Assembly (NCBI GenBank): GCA_016930815.1
Contig: JAFGFZ010000399.1
Span: 1 to 32,031 of the forward strand
DNA length: 32,031 nucleotides
Reading direction: 5' to 3'
From: Pirellulales bacterium
Lineage (GTDB): Bacteria > Planctomycetota > Planctomycetia > Pirellulales > Lacipirellulaceae
Part shown: positions 7,730 to 15,900 of the stretch, piece by piece
Layout of the letters: each line of letters begins with the position of its first letter
Numbering within the stretch: position 1 is the stretch's first letter
Made by a program: the position numbers and the translations under genes
The notes under the pieces: model-generated
What the model was told of the DNA's origin: nothing
The model's database searches: none
The model's input: the letters and a program-made list of their open reading frames with translations, nothing else

Positions 7730-9247
7730 TCATGCGTGTTTCGGCGGACGGACCATCAGTGTGATGGCTGCGGCGACCAGGCACAACAGGCCGCAAATCG
7801 TAAAGGCCAATGGGAAATTACCCATGTCGCCCAGCATTCCACCCAGCAATGGGAAAATGATCCCACCCGCACCATAGGACAAGAAGACCCACCCATAGTT
7901 CTGGGCCAGATATTTCGTGCCAAATGTATCCGCGGTGATGGTTGGGAACAGGGCAAAGTTGCCGCCGAAGTTGAATCCGATCAGTGCAGCGCCTAGATAT
8001 AAAAGCGATGGTGTACCGGCCATTTTCTGGAAGGCGATCACAACGATACCCTGGGTTGCGAGCATGATAAAAACCGACGCCTTGCGTCCGATTTTGTCGC
8101 TCAGCATACCCCACGCAATGCGGCCGATCCCATTGGCAAGCGAGAAAAAGACCGCCATGGCAAGGCCGGCAGCCGCACTTGCGGCGGCCCAATCCATGTT
8201 TGCGGACATCATGGCCTTCATTGGAAACGCCTTCATCAGACCGATACTCATCAAACCGGCACCCGCGCCAAACGCGAAGCAGATGAAGATCATGAAGAAC
8301 TGGGGCGTTTTCAGCATCGCACTGCTTGGAATATCGACAGTACCGGCAACAGCCTTCCCCGATGCATTTGCTTGGGGAGGTTCCCAACCGGCCGGCTTCC
8401 AGCCCTCCGGTGGATTCTTCATCCATACTGCGCCGATCAAACAGGTAACAAGAAAAATGATGCCATATATGATGAAGGTCGTATTCAGACCAAAGGTGGC
8501 GATCAGGTGCCCCCATTCGCCGGCCAGTTGTACCCATAAGAGTGCCCCAAAACCGAATCCAGCGACTGCCAGCCCAGTGATCGTGCCCTTCTTATCCGGA
8601 AACCACTTCATGCCGACGGCGATCGGCACAACATAGGCCAATCCAATGCCCGCGCCGCCGATCAAGCCGATGCAGACCAGCATGGCAAGGAAACTCTTCC
8701 CACCCAGCAGCCCGGCCAAGATATAGCCCAGCCCGAGTACCACGCCGCCCGCAATGGCCAACTTCTGAGGGCCCAAGGTCGGCATCTGTCGCCCGGCAAG
8801 GACCATGATGACAGCAAATGCGGCAAGTCCAGCAGCGAAAATGGCTTGAGTTTTTGCGTTGCTGAATGCATACGACAAGCGATCGATCCGTTCCTTGGCG
8901 ACATGACTGGATACAATCTCATCGATTTGCTTCGTAAGAGCCCCCTTTTGGTCCTGTAAAAGGCCCATTTCCTTTTTCTCGAGAGCCGTTTTGCCTGTTG
9001 CCCCTTTCAGCTTTGCGGCGATCTCCTTCAGTGCGTCCCGTGGGGCCTTCAACGCGGCATTCATCTGCTCGAAATCTCGATCTGCCATCCCCAACTGCTT
9101 CGCACGGTAGATCCCAGCAATATCTCCGGGGCTTGTGGCCAGAAGTGACGGAGTGAATACACTCCATGCGTAAATGGCTCCCAGGCAGAGCTGAATAAGG
9201 ATCGCGCCGACGACAACAAGCCAGCGATTCATGACCTTCGTTTCCAT
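7730..9247 (-). CDS. OFA-family (oxalate/formate antiporter-like) MFS transporter
   Basis: A 505-aa major facilitator protein. The first helix, NRWLVVVGAILIQLCLGAIYAW (residues 7-28), is the hallmark opening of the OFA subfamily, and the last segments are typical twelve-helix MFS sequence. Family members exchange small carboxylates such as oxalate/formate, but many are unassigned. The unusual part is residues 40-125: a hydrophilic, charged, probably helical/coiled-coil insert between helices 1 and 2, where relatives such as OxlT have only a short external loop. Start ATG 9247 has AAGGA about 7 nt upstream. Motif A of the central loop is recognisable at GMLSDKIGRKA. The EamA gene follows on the same strand. 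Confidence 0.92.
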   Translation of the reverse strand: METKVMNRWLVVVGAILIQLCLGAIYAWSVFTPSLLATSPGDIAGIYRAKQLGMADRDFEQMNAALKAPRDALKEIAAKLKGATGKTALEKKEMGLLQDQKGALTKQIDEIVSSHVAKERIDRLSYAFSNAKTQAIFAAGLAAFAVIMVLAGRQMPTLGPQKLAIAGGVVLGLGYILAGLLGGKSFLAMLVCIGLIGGAGIGLAYVVPIAVGMKWFPDKKGTITGLAVAGFGFGALLWVQLAGEWGHLIATFGLNTTFIIYGIIFLVTCLIGAVWMKNPPEGWKPAGWEPPQANASGKAVAGTVDIPSSAMLKTPQFFMIFICFAFGAGAGLMSIGLMKAFPMKAMMSANMDWAAASAAAGLAMAVFFSLANGIGRIAWGMLSDKIGRKASVFIMLATQGIVVIAFQKMAGTPSLLYLGAALIGFNFGGNFALFPTITADTFGTKYLAQNYGWVFLSYGAGGIIFPLLGGMLGDMGNFPLAFTICGLLCLVAAAITLMVRPPKHA

Positions 9248-9635
9248 GGATGGATCCTTTGAACAACTAATGAAATGAAAAGATGGGTAATATGAAAAAT
9301 ACTGGCACTTTGATCATTATGGGTAAGCTTTGAGTGGGGCAAGAATTGTTGGGCCGGCCGAATCGGTGATCGGGGGCATCATTGAGTGTCAAACGGTCGT
9401 TTGGTACGAGCCGGGCAGGAATGCGATGTTTCTGGAAAGGCCTGGATTTCCCGAGCCAATGCGTTATGGCGGGTTTCAGAGAACTCGGTAGAGACAGACG
9501 GCGTCCGGAGTGCCGTGGGCCCGTTTCCCGGATTGGAACGGAAATCCAAAGCCGATATCCTACGTATTCGATGCGTTTGTGGCTAGGTGGAGGTTGAAAA
9601 TTCCGCAGCGTCTTGACCAATTCGTGGCAAAATGC
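9248..9635. other. intergenic region, no gene seen
   Basis: This 388-bp stretch holds the upstream region of the minus-strand MFS gene. A CATAAT-like box on the minus strand at 9321-9316 is possible but has no well-spaced -35. The minus-strand reading frame 9267-9680 lacks a ribosome site, family resemblance and coding character. Nothing else stands out until the plus-strand promoter at 9636. Confidence 0.5.
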
Positions 9636-9663
9636 TTGACTTTCACCGCCAAGCTGTAATAAT
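9636..9663 (+). promoter_or_regulatory. strong sigma-70-type promoter with extended -10
   Basis: TTGACT (9636-9641) is followed by a 16-nt spacer and AATAAT (9658-9663), with the extended -10 TG at 9655-9656. Five of six matches in each box plus TG make this the best promoter in the window. The predicted start is near 9670, 160 nt before the next start codon, which points to a non-coding RNA or a regulated leader. Confidence 0.65.
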
Positions 9664-9669
9664 GGCCTA

Positions 9670-9806
9670 ACTGGGTGCAAGTGCTTTCTGTTTGGCTGGA
9701 GTTTTAAGTCCCACCTGTCTCCGGCAAGCCCTTTGGGTCTCCTCTTTGTGGAGTGCTAGGCCTAGGTGCCAACAGATTCAACCGCAGCCAAGGTCTAGTT
9801 TTTTTT
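9670..9806 (+). ncRNA. candidate structured small RNA or attenuator leader
   Basis: The region between a strong promoter and a T8 terminator contains no start codon with a ribosome site but is rich in complementary segments. TCTGTTTGGC (9687-9696) pairs with GCCAACAGA (9768-9776) with one bulged base. Outside it, CTAACTGGGTGC (9667-9678) pairs imperfectly with the tail before 9798. Inside are CACCT/AGGTG (9712-9716/9764-9768) and a hairpin CTCC/GGAG (9739-9742/9750-9753). Together these give a long rod with internal loops, a shape seen in 6S RNA, though I find no diagnostic sequence. A second fold, the terminator stem 9756-9763/9791-9798, uses some of the same bases. The RNA could thus be a stable small RNA or a leader controlling the gene at 9830. 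Confidence 0.5.
9756..9806 (+). terminator. intrinsic terminator with T8 tract
   Basis: CTAGGCCT (9756-9763) pairs with AGGTCTAG (9791-9798), eight pairs including one G-U, directly followed by eight T (9799-9806). The loop is long (27 nt). It ends the small RNA candidate 24 nt before the next start codon. Confidence 0.5.
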
Positions 9807-9829
9807 GAAACTCCATGGGAGCATCGGTA

Positions 9830-10066
9830 ATGGCTGACGCCCGACTGAAAAATGTGTTTGAGGCGATCCTCAAGTATGGGCACGACGAGGACTTCGCTCC
9901 TCGAATTGACAATGAATTCCATCCCACCACGGCACCGGCCGGATCACGCGAGAAACTCGATGTGATGGCCGAACGTGTCCGGAACGGTTATCCCCTTTGG
10001 CATGAATCGGATCGAGCCGATTACAATGGTCTCACGGGAGCTGTCCGCCCCCGCGAGTCGAAATAA
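9830..10066 (+). CDS. small conserved planctomycete-type protein, function unknown
   Basis: This 78-aa soluble protein begins MADARLKNVFEAILKYGHDE. It has no membrane segment and is rich in charged and aromatic residues, including the segments PRIDNEFHP and GYPLWHESDRADY. It resembles short hypothetical proteins I associate with Planctomycetota, but I know of no assigned function. Start ATG 9830 is set by GGGAG (9817-9821) with an 8-nt spacer; an upstream in-frame ATG at 9815 would bury that site. The gene lies 24 nt after the T8 tract of the preceding RNA, so it may be read through it or attenuated by it. A strong bidirectional terminator follows. Confidence 0.75.
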   Translation: MADARLKNVFEAILKYGHDEDFAPRIDNEFHPTTAPAGSREKLDVMAERVRNGYPLWHESDRADYNGLTGAVRPRESK

Positions 10067-10121
10067 GGCTGCCCAACGAACGTCACGCAGCGAACCAGGG
10101 CAATTCCAAATAAGAAAAAAC

Positions 10122-10160
10122 GGCCGCTACCAGACGAATCTGGCAGCGGCCTTTGTGTTT
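10122..10160. terminator. bidirectional intrinsic terminator
   Basis: GGCCGCTACCAGA (10122-10134), loop CGAA, TCTGGCAGCGGCC (10139-10151): 12 of 13 pairs. TTTGTGTTT follows on the plus strand, and six A precede it at 10115-10120, which serve as the T-run for the minus strand. It separates the plus-strand small gene from the minus-strand csrA. Confidence 0.85.
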
Positions 10161-10367
10161 CTAGGCACATCGTGTGGCGGGATGATCCGTACACGATTCC
10201 GGATTGGAATTGGTTCCCAGGGGTTCGAGCTCGGCACGCAAGACGAGCAGATCAGGCGGGGCTTCAATGCCGAGTCGGACCTTGTCGCCCGATACTCGGA
10301 CCACTGTCACAACGATTGAATCGCCTAATTTAATCTTCTGATATTGTTTTCTTGAAAGGACCAGCAC
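10161..10367 (-). CDS. csrA: carbon storage regulator CsrA
   Basis: CsrA is a small dimeric RNA-binding protein that blocks or modulates translation by covering GGA motifs near ribosome sites. The 68-aa product opens with LVLSRK and has the core VRLGIEAP, both defining the family; the RNA-binding Arg in LSRK is present. The last 20 residues form a short unrelated tail. It starts at GTG 10367 with a strong GGAGG ribosome site. That site lies in ACGGA, a match to the CsrA target A-N-GGA, so autoregulation is plausible. The gene follows an uncharacterised gene by 42 nt on the same strand. No flagellar gene and no fliW-like antagonist are seen nearby. Confidence 0.95.
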   Translation of the reverse strand: MLVLSRKQYQKIKLGDSIVVTVVRVSGDKVRLGIEAPPDLLVLRAELEPLGTNSNPESCTDHPATRCA

Positions 10368-10372
10368 ACTAA

Positions 10373-10380
10373 CCTCCGTG
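10373..10380 (-). promoter_or_regulatory. csrA ribosome site containing a CsrA-type ANGGA motif
   Basis: On the minus strand CACGGAGG (10380-10373) contains both the Shine-Dalgarno core GGAGG and ACGGA, a CsrA consensus target, 5 nt before the GTG start. CsrA occupancy here would block its own translation. This is inferred from sequence only, and ribosome sites often match this motif by chance. Confidence 0.4.
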
Positions 10381-10409
10381 TTGTGTTGTATTGACCATGG
10401 GCTATCAGG

Positions 10410-10712
10410 CTATTTTTTCTCACCTGGTGGTGACAGCCGTGGGGCTGCGGATAGCTGGACTTTGAAAAAGCGTTCGCCTCTCGAATTGTAAAATAATAAC
10501 GTGTTTCGATCGGTCTCCCAGATGGCCGAAAGTACGACAGACCGCGGGCCGTACAGCGAGAATAAAACACCACAGGGTGCATTGCCGCGTAGCAGCATTC
10601 GCTCAGTCATCGGAAAGTAATTTGGTTCTAGATGGTCGGCGTTGCATAACGTTTGGTTCACAAAGTGTCGTAAGGCGTTAATATCCTTAAAGCGTCGTCC
10701 GCTAGGTACCAT
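10410..10712 (-). CDS. uncharacterised conserved protein upstream of csrA
   Basis: A soluble protein of about 100 aa without signal or membrane segment. Recognisable conserved-looking parts are a helix RRFKDINALRHFVNQTLC, FPMTERMLLRGNAPCG, and a beta-rich C-terminal half with IWETDRNTLLFYNSRGERF. I recall similar proteins only as hypothetical ones in Planctomycetota. It precedes csrA by 42 nt in the same direction, so the two are probably co-transcribed and may be functionally linked. It does not look like FliW. The start is uncertain: ATG 10712 has GGAGG 12 nt upstream, ATG 10724 directly abuts that GGAGG, and TTG 10745 is the longest reading. Confidence 0.75.
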   Translation of the reverse strand: MVPSGRRFKDINALRHFVNQTLCNADHLEPNYFPMTERMLLRGNAPCGVLFSLYGPRSVVLSAIWETDRNTLLFYNSRGERFFKVQLSAAPRLSPPGEKK

Positions 10713-10888
10713 TGGGTTGGGCATCCTCCATGATGAATCGAACAAGGATAACTTGCTCTTTGTGATATTAGGAAGGCCAGGAAAACATGGCTAATACAGA
10801 ATATCTATCGGCTTGGAGGAAATGAAGACTTTGCGGCAGATCGCAAAAATAGGATAAATAATTACAATAAGCTGTATGGGTAAAATGG

Positions 10889-11890
10889 CTATCCACCAAA
10901 CGCATCACGGAGCAGCTTGAGGCTTTTGGGGATTGCCGTCCGGTAATCTTCCTTGCCTTCGAATTCGAGTGAAATGTATCCGCGATAATGATGCCGCCGG
11001 AGGATCGCGGCGATGCGTTGGTAATCCAAGTCGAGTGTATACCACGTACCACCACCGAAATAGGTCTTTGCTTGAACGAAAACGGTATCTTCTGCGATTT
11101 GTTCGAGGCGGTCGTATGGATCTTCCAGGAAATTGCCTGTATCCATCGTGATTTTCAGCCATGGCGAATCAATCGCACGAACGATCCGATTGACTCCTTC
11201 GGGAGTGAGACCGAGTCCCCAATGGTTTTCAAGGCCGAGAATAACACCGCATTTTTCAGCCGTTGGAAGGCATTTTTCGAAACACTCGATGACCCAGGGG
11301 AATGCATCAAGGTCGGTATAGCCTGCCAGCGGTGGTTCGATGCCCCGGTTCGCCATCAATGCATCGAAATTCTTCGAAGTTCCCCATCGCCCCGTGTTGA
11401 CCCGAATGATGGGAATACCGAGTTGGTAAGCCAGTTCAATGCTTTGAATGGTTTGGTCCACGTTTGCTTGTCGTTTATCCGGTTCCGGATCGACGAAGTC
11501 TTGATGGGTCGACATGCCGCATAGGTCGAGGCCATGGATCAACGCGGTTCGCTTGAGGCCTTGCAGGTAAGCATTGCCTGGTGTTTCTCCTCGGAGATCA
11601 ACTTCGCGCATTTGGATCTCAAGGAGTTCCACCGCATCGAATCCCCAGGTGCTGGCCAACTCGATGCATTCAGCCATGGGGACTTGGGCATCGTCACGAA
11701 ATCGCCAGAAGGAATAAGTCGATACGGCGATTGGATTGCCGCCAGGCCGCGGATCCGATGGTGGGGGTGAATTGGCCTGTGATTGGTCAGCTAGCGCAGC
11801 CAGGGCCATTGCTCCGCCCGTGCCGGCCAGCAAAAAAGTTCGTCGGTCAAATTGCCCGTTCTGATCCACGTTGGCGGTCTTGGATTGCAT
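10889..11890 (-). CDS. Tat-exported sugar phosphate isomerase/epimerase-like protein
   Basis: A TIM-barrel protein of the xylose isomerase-like/AP endonuclease 2 family (333 aa). Residues 15-36 form a twin-arginine signal, DRRTFLLAGTGGAMALAALA, so the folded protein is exported to the periplasm. Putative metal ligands on the barrel are E221 (GLENHWG), D250 (MDTGNF), Q273 (VQAKTYFGGG) and E309 (SLEFEG). Members isomerise or epimerise sugars or act on oxidised sugar derivatives, and planctomycete genomes hold many Tat-exported copies, probably for polysaccharide breakdown. Start ATG 11890 has GGAG about 8 nt upstream. It lies downstream of the HU gene behind a terminator-like hairpin and so probably has its own transcript. 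Confidence 0.9.
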   Translation of the reverse strand: MQSKTANVDQNGQFDRRTFLLAGTGGAMALAALADQSQANSPPPSDPRPGGNPIAVSTYSFWRFRDDAQVPMAECIELASTWGFDAVELLEIQMREVDLRGETPGNAYLQGLKRTALIHGLDLCGMSTHQDFVDPEPDKRQANVDQTIQSIELAYQLGIPIIRVNTGRWGTSKNFDALMANRGIEPPLAGYTDLDAFPWVIECFEKCLPTAEKCGVILGLENHWGLGLTPEGVNRIVRAIDSPWLKITMDTGNFLEDPYDRLEQIAEDTVFVQAKTYFGGGTWYTLDLDYQRIAAILRRHHYRGYISLEFEGKEDYRTAIPKSLKLLRDAFGG

Positions 11891-11940
11891 GGCAGGAACT
11901 CCAGGGAATGGAAACGATACAAACTGGTCTGGGAATGGAA

Positions 11941-11973
11941 AGCGATTCGAACGCGCGGAGCGTTCGAATCGCT
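11941..11973 (-). terminator. 14-bp perfect hairpin after the HU gene
   Basis: AGCGATTCGAACGC (11941-11954) and its exact reverse complement (11960-11973) enclose a 5-nt loop, 29 nt beyond the stop of the HU-family gene. On the minus strand TTTCC follows, a short T-run. Position and stem strength favour a terminator of the HU transcript. Confidence 0.6.
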
Positions 11974-12002
11974 GGAAAAAAGAATGGGTGCCTGGAATTG
12001 TG

Positions 12003-12326
12003 TTAGGCCATGTCCTTGAGCTTCTTCAGCGCTCGGACCTTAACGATATTGCGAGCCGGCTTGGCGGCGACATCCATCAATTCGCCTGGGCGGAAGGGAT
12101 TCGGAACACCCTTCTTGGCCTTGGTTGCCGGCTTGTGCTGAACCACAATCTTGCACAGGCCTGGAACCGTAAACATTTTGGGACCATTGCGACTGAGGGC
12201 TTTCGCGATCTGCTTTTCTAGCGATTCAAAGACCGCCGCGACATCCCTTTTAGATAATTCAGTCTCGGCCGCAATGTTGGCAAAGACTTCGGTCTTTGTC
12301 GGTGCTTTCTTTGCAGCTTTTGTCAT
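12003..12326 (-). CDS. HU-family DNA-binding protein
   Basis: A nucleoid-associated protein of the HU/IHF superfamily, 107 aa, very basic. The N-terminal helices (TKTEVFANIAAETELSKRDV), the strand MFTVPGLCKIVV, the basic arm region and the C-terminal helix with VRALKKLKDM follow the HU fold in order. The arm region differs from classical HU: the usual RNPRTG is replaced by KKGVPNPFRPGELMDVAAKP, as in a diverged HU group I associate with Planctomycetota. It binds and bends DNA as a dimer. Start ATG 12326 uses AAGGAGG with a 10-nt spacer. ATG 12335 would sit 1 nt from that site, and GTG 12353 would precede it. Confidence 0.92.
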   Translation of the reverse strand: MTKAAKKAPTKTEVFANIAAETELSKRDVAAVFESLEKQIAKALSRNGPKMFTVPGLCKIVVQHKPATKAKKGVPNPFRPGELMDVAAKPARNIVKVRALKKLKDMA

Positions 12327-12353
12327 GTTGCTCATTCCTCCTTGTCTAAACAC

Positions 12354-12869
12354 TTGGGAACGGAATCCAAAGAATGGGGGCCCGAAAATGGGCGTTCACA
12401 TTAACGTAACGTCGCTGGTTTACGTTCCGGAACGAAAAAAAACAACCCTCAATGTTGCTAAACCCCTCGAAAAATAGCATTTTCTTCACCACGTGCCATG
12501 GGAAATCCAATTTTTTCGGGCCCAAAGAGTTGGGTGTCCGTTCTTCAGGGGCGGTGTCCAATGGCTGGATCGGACGCCTGGAATACCCTGGTTGCCGGGG
12601 TACGGTTGGATGTGTAAGATAAAAGCAGATAAGCATTTACGTTTACATTCATGGCTCATGTCAAGGCAGGCAGATGCAGGTGGCCGGCTGAAAAAGAGTG
12701 AGGAAAATGGCAGAATTGGACGCCGGATGCCCGAATTCCAGGTTCGCCCGGTATAGTTTCTTCGGATGCGTCCCGTGCGAACGGGCAATGGCCGATGGGG
12801 CGGGCCCTTGGATTCAACTGCCGATGGATTCCTCCTTTTGGGGACCGATTACCGTGAATCAAACAGGTT
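12354..12869. other. intergenic region between divergent HU and propeller genes
   Basis: No convincing gene lies in this 516-bp stretch; short readings at 12493-12756 and 12698-12928 lack ribosome sites and family resemblance. It holds a 12-bp perfect palindrome CGTTCCGGAACG (12423-12434) with an adjoining A8 run. On the minus strand there is a weak hairpin before that T8. An 11-bp inverted repeat GGGCCCGAAAA lies at 12378-12388 with its partner at 12513-12523. A TATAGT box sits at 12752-12757 without a good -35. Confidence 0.5.
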
Positions 12870-12899
12870 GTGACAGACGACCGGCCTTGCCGGTAGGAT
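12870..12899 (+). promoter_or_regulatory. probable promoter of the long envelope operon, with palindromic spacer
   Basis: GTGACA (12870-12875), 18-nt spacer, TAGGAT (12894-12899), predicted start near 12906, about 19 nt before the first start codon. The spacer carries ACCGGC-CTT-GCCGGT (12880-12894), a perfect 6-bp inverted repeat reaching into the -10 box, placed as an operator would be. The -10 is weak, which would fit a regulated promoter. Confidence 0.4.
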
Positions 12900-12924
12900 T
12901 TCTCTCAGAAAGCCATGGAATTGC

Positions 12925-15900
12925 ATGATGGGCCTCGGTTGCTCCAAGCGATGGAAATTGAGAACGCCGGTCCAATGGCCATGGATCTTTTCATGGCAAT
13001 GGGTGGCACTTTGGTTCGGCGCAATGTCCCTTCTGGCCAGCAGTGCCGTTTTCGCACAACCGGGGCTGCTTCCGGGGGACCCCGATCTTACATTCGAGGA
13101 AGACGACGATCACTTCGATTTGGATCTTGCATTACCGACGGAACGGACCGCCACACGGGGGATTGCTCTGGCAGAGCAGAGGATTACTGGGGGCAAATAC
13201 TCCCAGGCGATTCAGTTTCTTGATAGCCTCCTTGCGCGTGAAGAAGACGCGTTCCTTGAAAGTTCCTCAACAGCCCAACGCTATGATGGTTTAAAATCGA
13301 CTGCTCGAAGGATGCTAGGCGCACTCCCCTCAGCCGGCCGGGATGCCTACTTGCTCGCGTTCGAAGCACGCGCGCGAAACGCGCTCACATCGGCGATCGA
13401 GGCGGGCGATCTGCCGGCGATTCGGATGGTAAGCCGGCGGTATTTTCACACGCCCGCCGGCTATCAAGCTACTTTACTCCTTGCGCGCAATGAGCAGGAT
13501 CATGGCCGGCCGGCTAGTGCCGCAGCCATGTATGATCAATTAATCGAATTGCCCCATGCCGTTCATCAGTTCGGCCCGCAACTCTACCTGCTCGATGCGA
13601 GTGCCCACTTGCAGTCAGGGCGTACCGATTCGGCAAGGCGAGCCATCGAATTGCTGCGTCGCGATTATCCTCGGCAGGAGGTCATTGTTGGTGGGGTTGC
13701 CGTAAATCTCTTCAATCAGAACGAAGATCCAGTCCAGTGGCTTGCATCTCGATTGGATATCAAAGATTCCAGATCAGGCTCCATCCAACAGAATTGGCCG
13801 ATGTTCCGTGGCGACCCAGCTCGGAACTTGGAAAGCGACGGCGGGGCGCCGCACATGGCGGTGCGTTGGCGGGTCCGCATGGCGAATAGCCACCGAGTCG
13901 AACGGGTGCTGGAGAATCTCCGGGAAGAGTATCAGAACCGGGACATCACACTCATCCCTTCCGTCTTTCCAGTTGCAGTCGGAGATGTTCTTGTCATGCA
14001 TTCGACCCATGCAATTGTTGGCGTCGACTTCCACACGGGGAAACGAATTTGGAGTGATGTTCCCGACGGCAATGATCCCCAGTACGACGCATTTGTGGAA
14101 TCACTCGGCAATCCAAATGGGGTGGCTGCCGCACCGCATCTGGTGCGAGCCATGGCACAGCGGATGTGGGACGACATGATCTATGGCGGGCTGAGCAGTG
14201 ATGGGCGTTGTGTCTACGCGATACGCGATTTTCCAATCAACACCGAGACGTTGGATCGTACCTTGGGTGTTCGTGGCCCCGTCTTCATAAGAGGCCGGCC
14301 CGGATTGCAGGATCCAACGGAATGGATCGGACCAACCAACCGACTTACGGCATTCGACTTGCGTTCGGAGGGGAAGCAAGTCTGGGAGATCAATGGCGCC
14401 GATGCCGACGGACCTCTTGCTGGCGCATTTTTTCTGGGAGCGCCCTTGCCCTTGGATGGCCGGCTCTACGTCCTGGCCGAAATTCGGGGCGGGATCCAAC
14501 TGGTTGTCATTCGCCCCATCGATTCGTGGCCGAGGTGGGAGCTGGAATGGATTCAGCAGTTGGCCAATCTGGAATCGGGGATCCTCGAGAATCCTCGGCG
14601 CCGATGGACGGGGGCGGTCCCATCCGCAGAGAACGGAGTTCTGGTCTGTCCCACTTCGGCCGGTGCTGTGATCGGTGTTGACTTCATCCAGCGGACCTTG
14701 CTCTGGGCCTATCGCTATCCGACTCGCATGGCAAAAATCCAGGGTGTCCATCCCCGAATTGCCCGAATTCAGCAGGACCGGATGGAACAAGGGAGCGGCC
14801 GCCAGAACAATCGGTGGATCGATAGCACGGCTATCCTGGTCGCTGGGCGCGTTTTGCTTGCGCCTCCGGATTCGGATTTTCTTCACTGCCTCGACCTTAG
14901 GACGGGCACCATGCTCTGGAAACGGCCCCGTGAAAACGCACTCCTGATCGCTTGTGTTCACGACCAGAATATCATGTTGATCGGCAAGCATGAAGCGATG
15001 GCATTGCGTCTGGAAGATGGAGAGCCTGCCTGGAAAGACGGTCCCTGCACTTTCCAACAGGGTGTGCTCCCCACGGGTCGCGGATTCCTGAGCGAAGGAA
15101 AATACTTCATTCCCATGTCCAATGGCCAAATCATCGCCCTCGATGTGACCGGTGGAACGGTGGTAGAACGAATCGAATCGCACGCGGGAATGCCGCTTGG
15201 CAATTTGATATGCCACCAAGGAGCCGTTCTATCACACAATGAGTGTTTCCTTGAAAAATACGAACAGCTCGATGTCGTGCAACAACGGATCCAAGATGCC
15301 CTGGCAGTCAACCCTGATGACCCGAATGCATTACGGGAACTTGGTGAAATCGCATACAATGATAATCATCTCGCCCTGGCGATTCAGCATATTCATCGAG
15401 CATATGAAATCAATCCACGCGATCTGGTTGCGAAAGACTTGCTGGTCAACTACCTGCTCTTGGCGTTGGAGCAGGATTATATGGTCTACCGGGATCGCTT
15501 ATCGTTTTTAAACCGCCTTATCTCAGATCCGGAACAGCACTGGCACATGGAGCGCATTCAGGCGGAGGCATTGCACAATTCGGGTGATCTTCTTGGAGCG
15601 GTGCGCGCTTACCTACGCCTTGCCGAGCAAGACAACCAGTCGGAGCCGGGATACATCACGTCAAAGCATGCATTCACTCCTCAAAGCCGGTGGATCTGCG
15701 GCCAACTGGCTGACATCTGGCAGAAGGCCAATACCAGAGAGCGCCGAGCGATCCAACAACTGATCCAACCTGCGGAGAATCTCCTCGAAACGAATCCTAC
15801 CATCGCCGGACTTCGAAGCTATTTGAGTTACTTCGATGGTCTTCCCTCGAGCGATCGCTGGAAACTTGTCCTGGCTGAGAAACTGATGGAAGCTGGTATT

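Noticed and set aside
7917-8636. 239-codon plus-strand frame across the MFS gene
   Set aside because: Complement of transmembrane codons of a clear MFS protein; hydrophobic patterning alone explains it.
9267-9680. 137-codon minus-strand frame upstream of the MFS gene
   Set aside because: No ribosome site, no recognisable domain, and it overlaps the plus-strand promoter at 9636-9663.
9783-9798. GCAGCCAAGG, similar to the conserved SRP RNA loop
   Set aside because: The remaining SRP motifs (GGAAGGAAGC and the opposite strand of the loop) are absent, so the match is taken as chance.
12435-12442. A8 run read as a minus-strand T8 terminator
   Set aside because: The preceding stem (AGCAAC/GTTGTT) is weak, includes a G-U pair, and there is no gene upstream for it to end.
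12493-12756. 87-codon plus-strand frame upstream of the propeller gene
   Set aside because: Composition is not gene-like, there is no ribosome site, and it lies in a region with inverted repeats and promoter-like boxes.
14101-15219. 372-codon open frame on the minus strand inside the propeller gene
   Set aside because: It lies antisense to a clear propeller/TPR coding sequence, has no family resemblance and no ribosome site; it is a by-product of codon usage.
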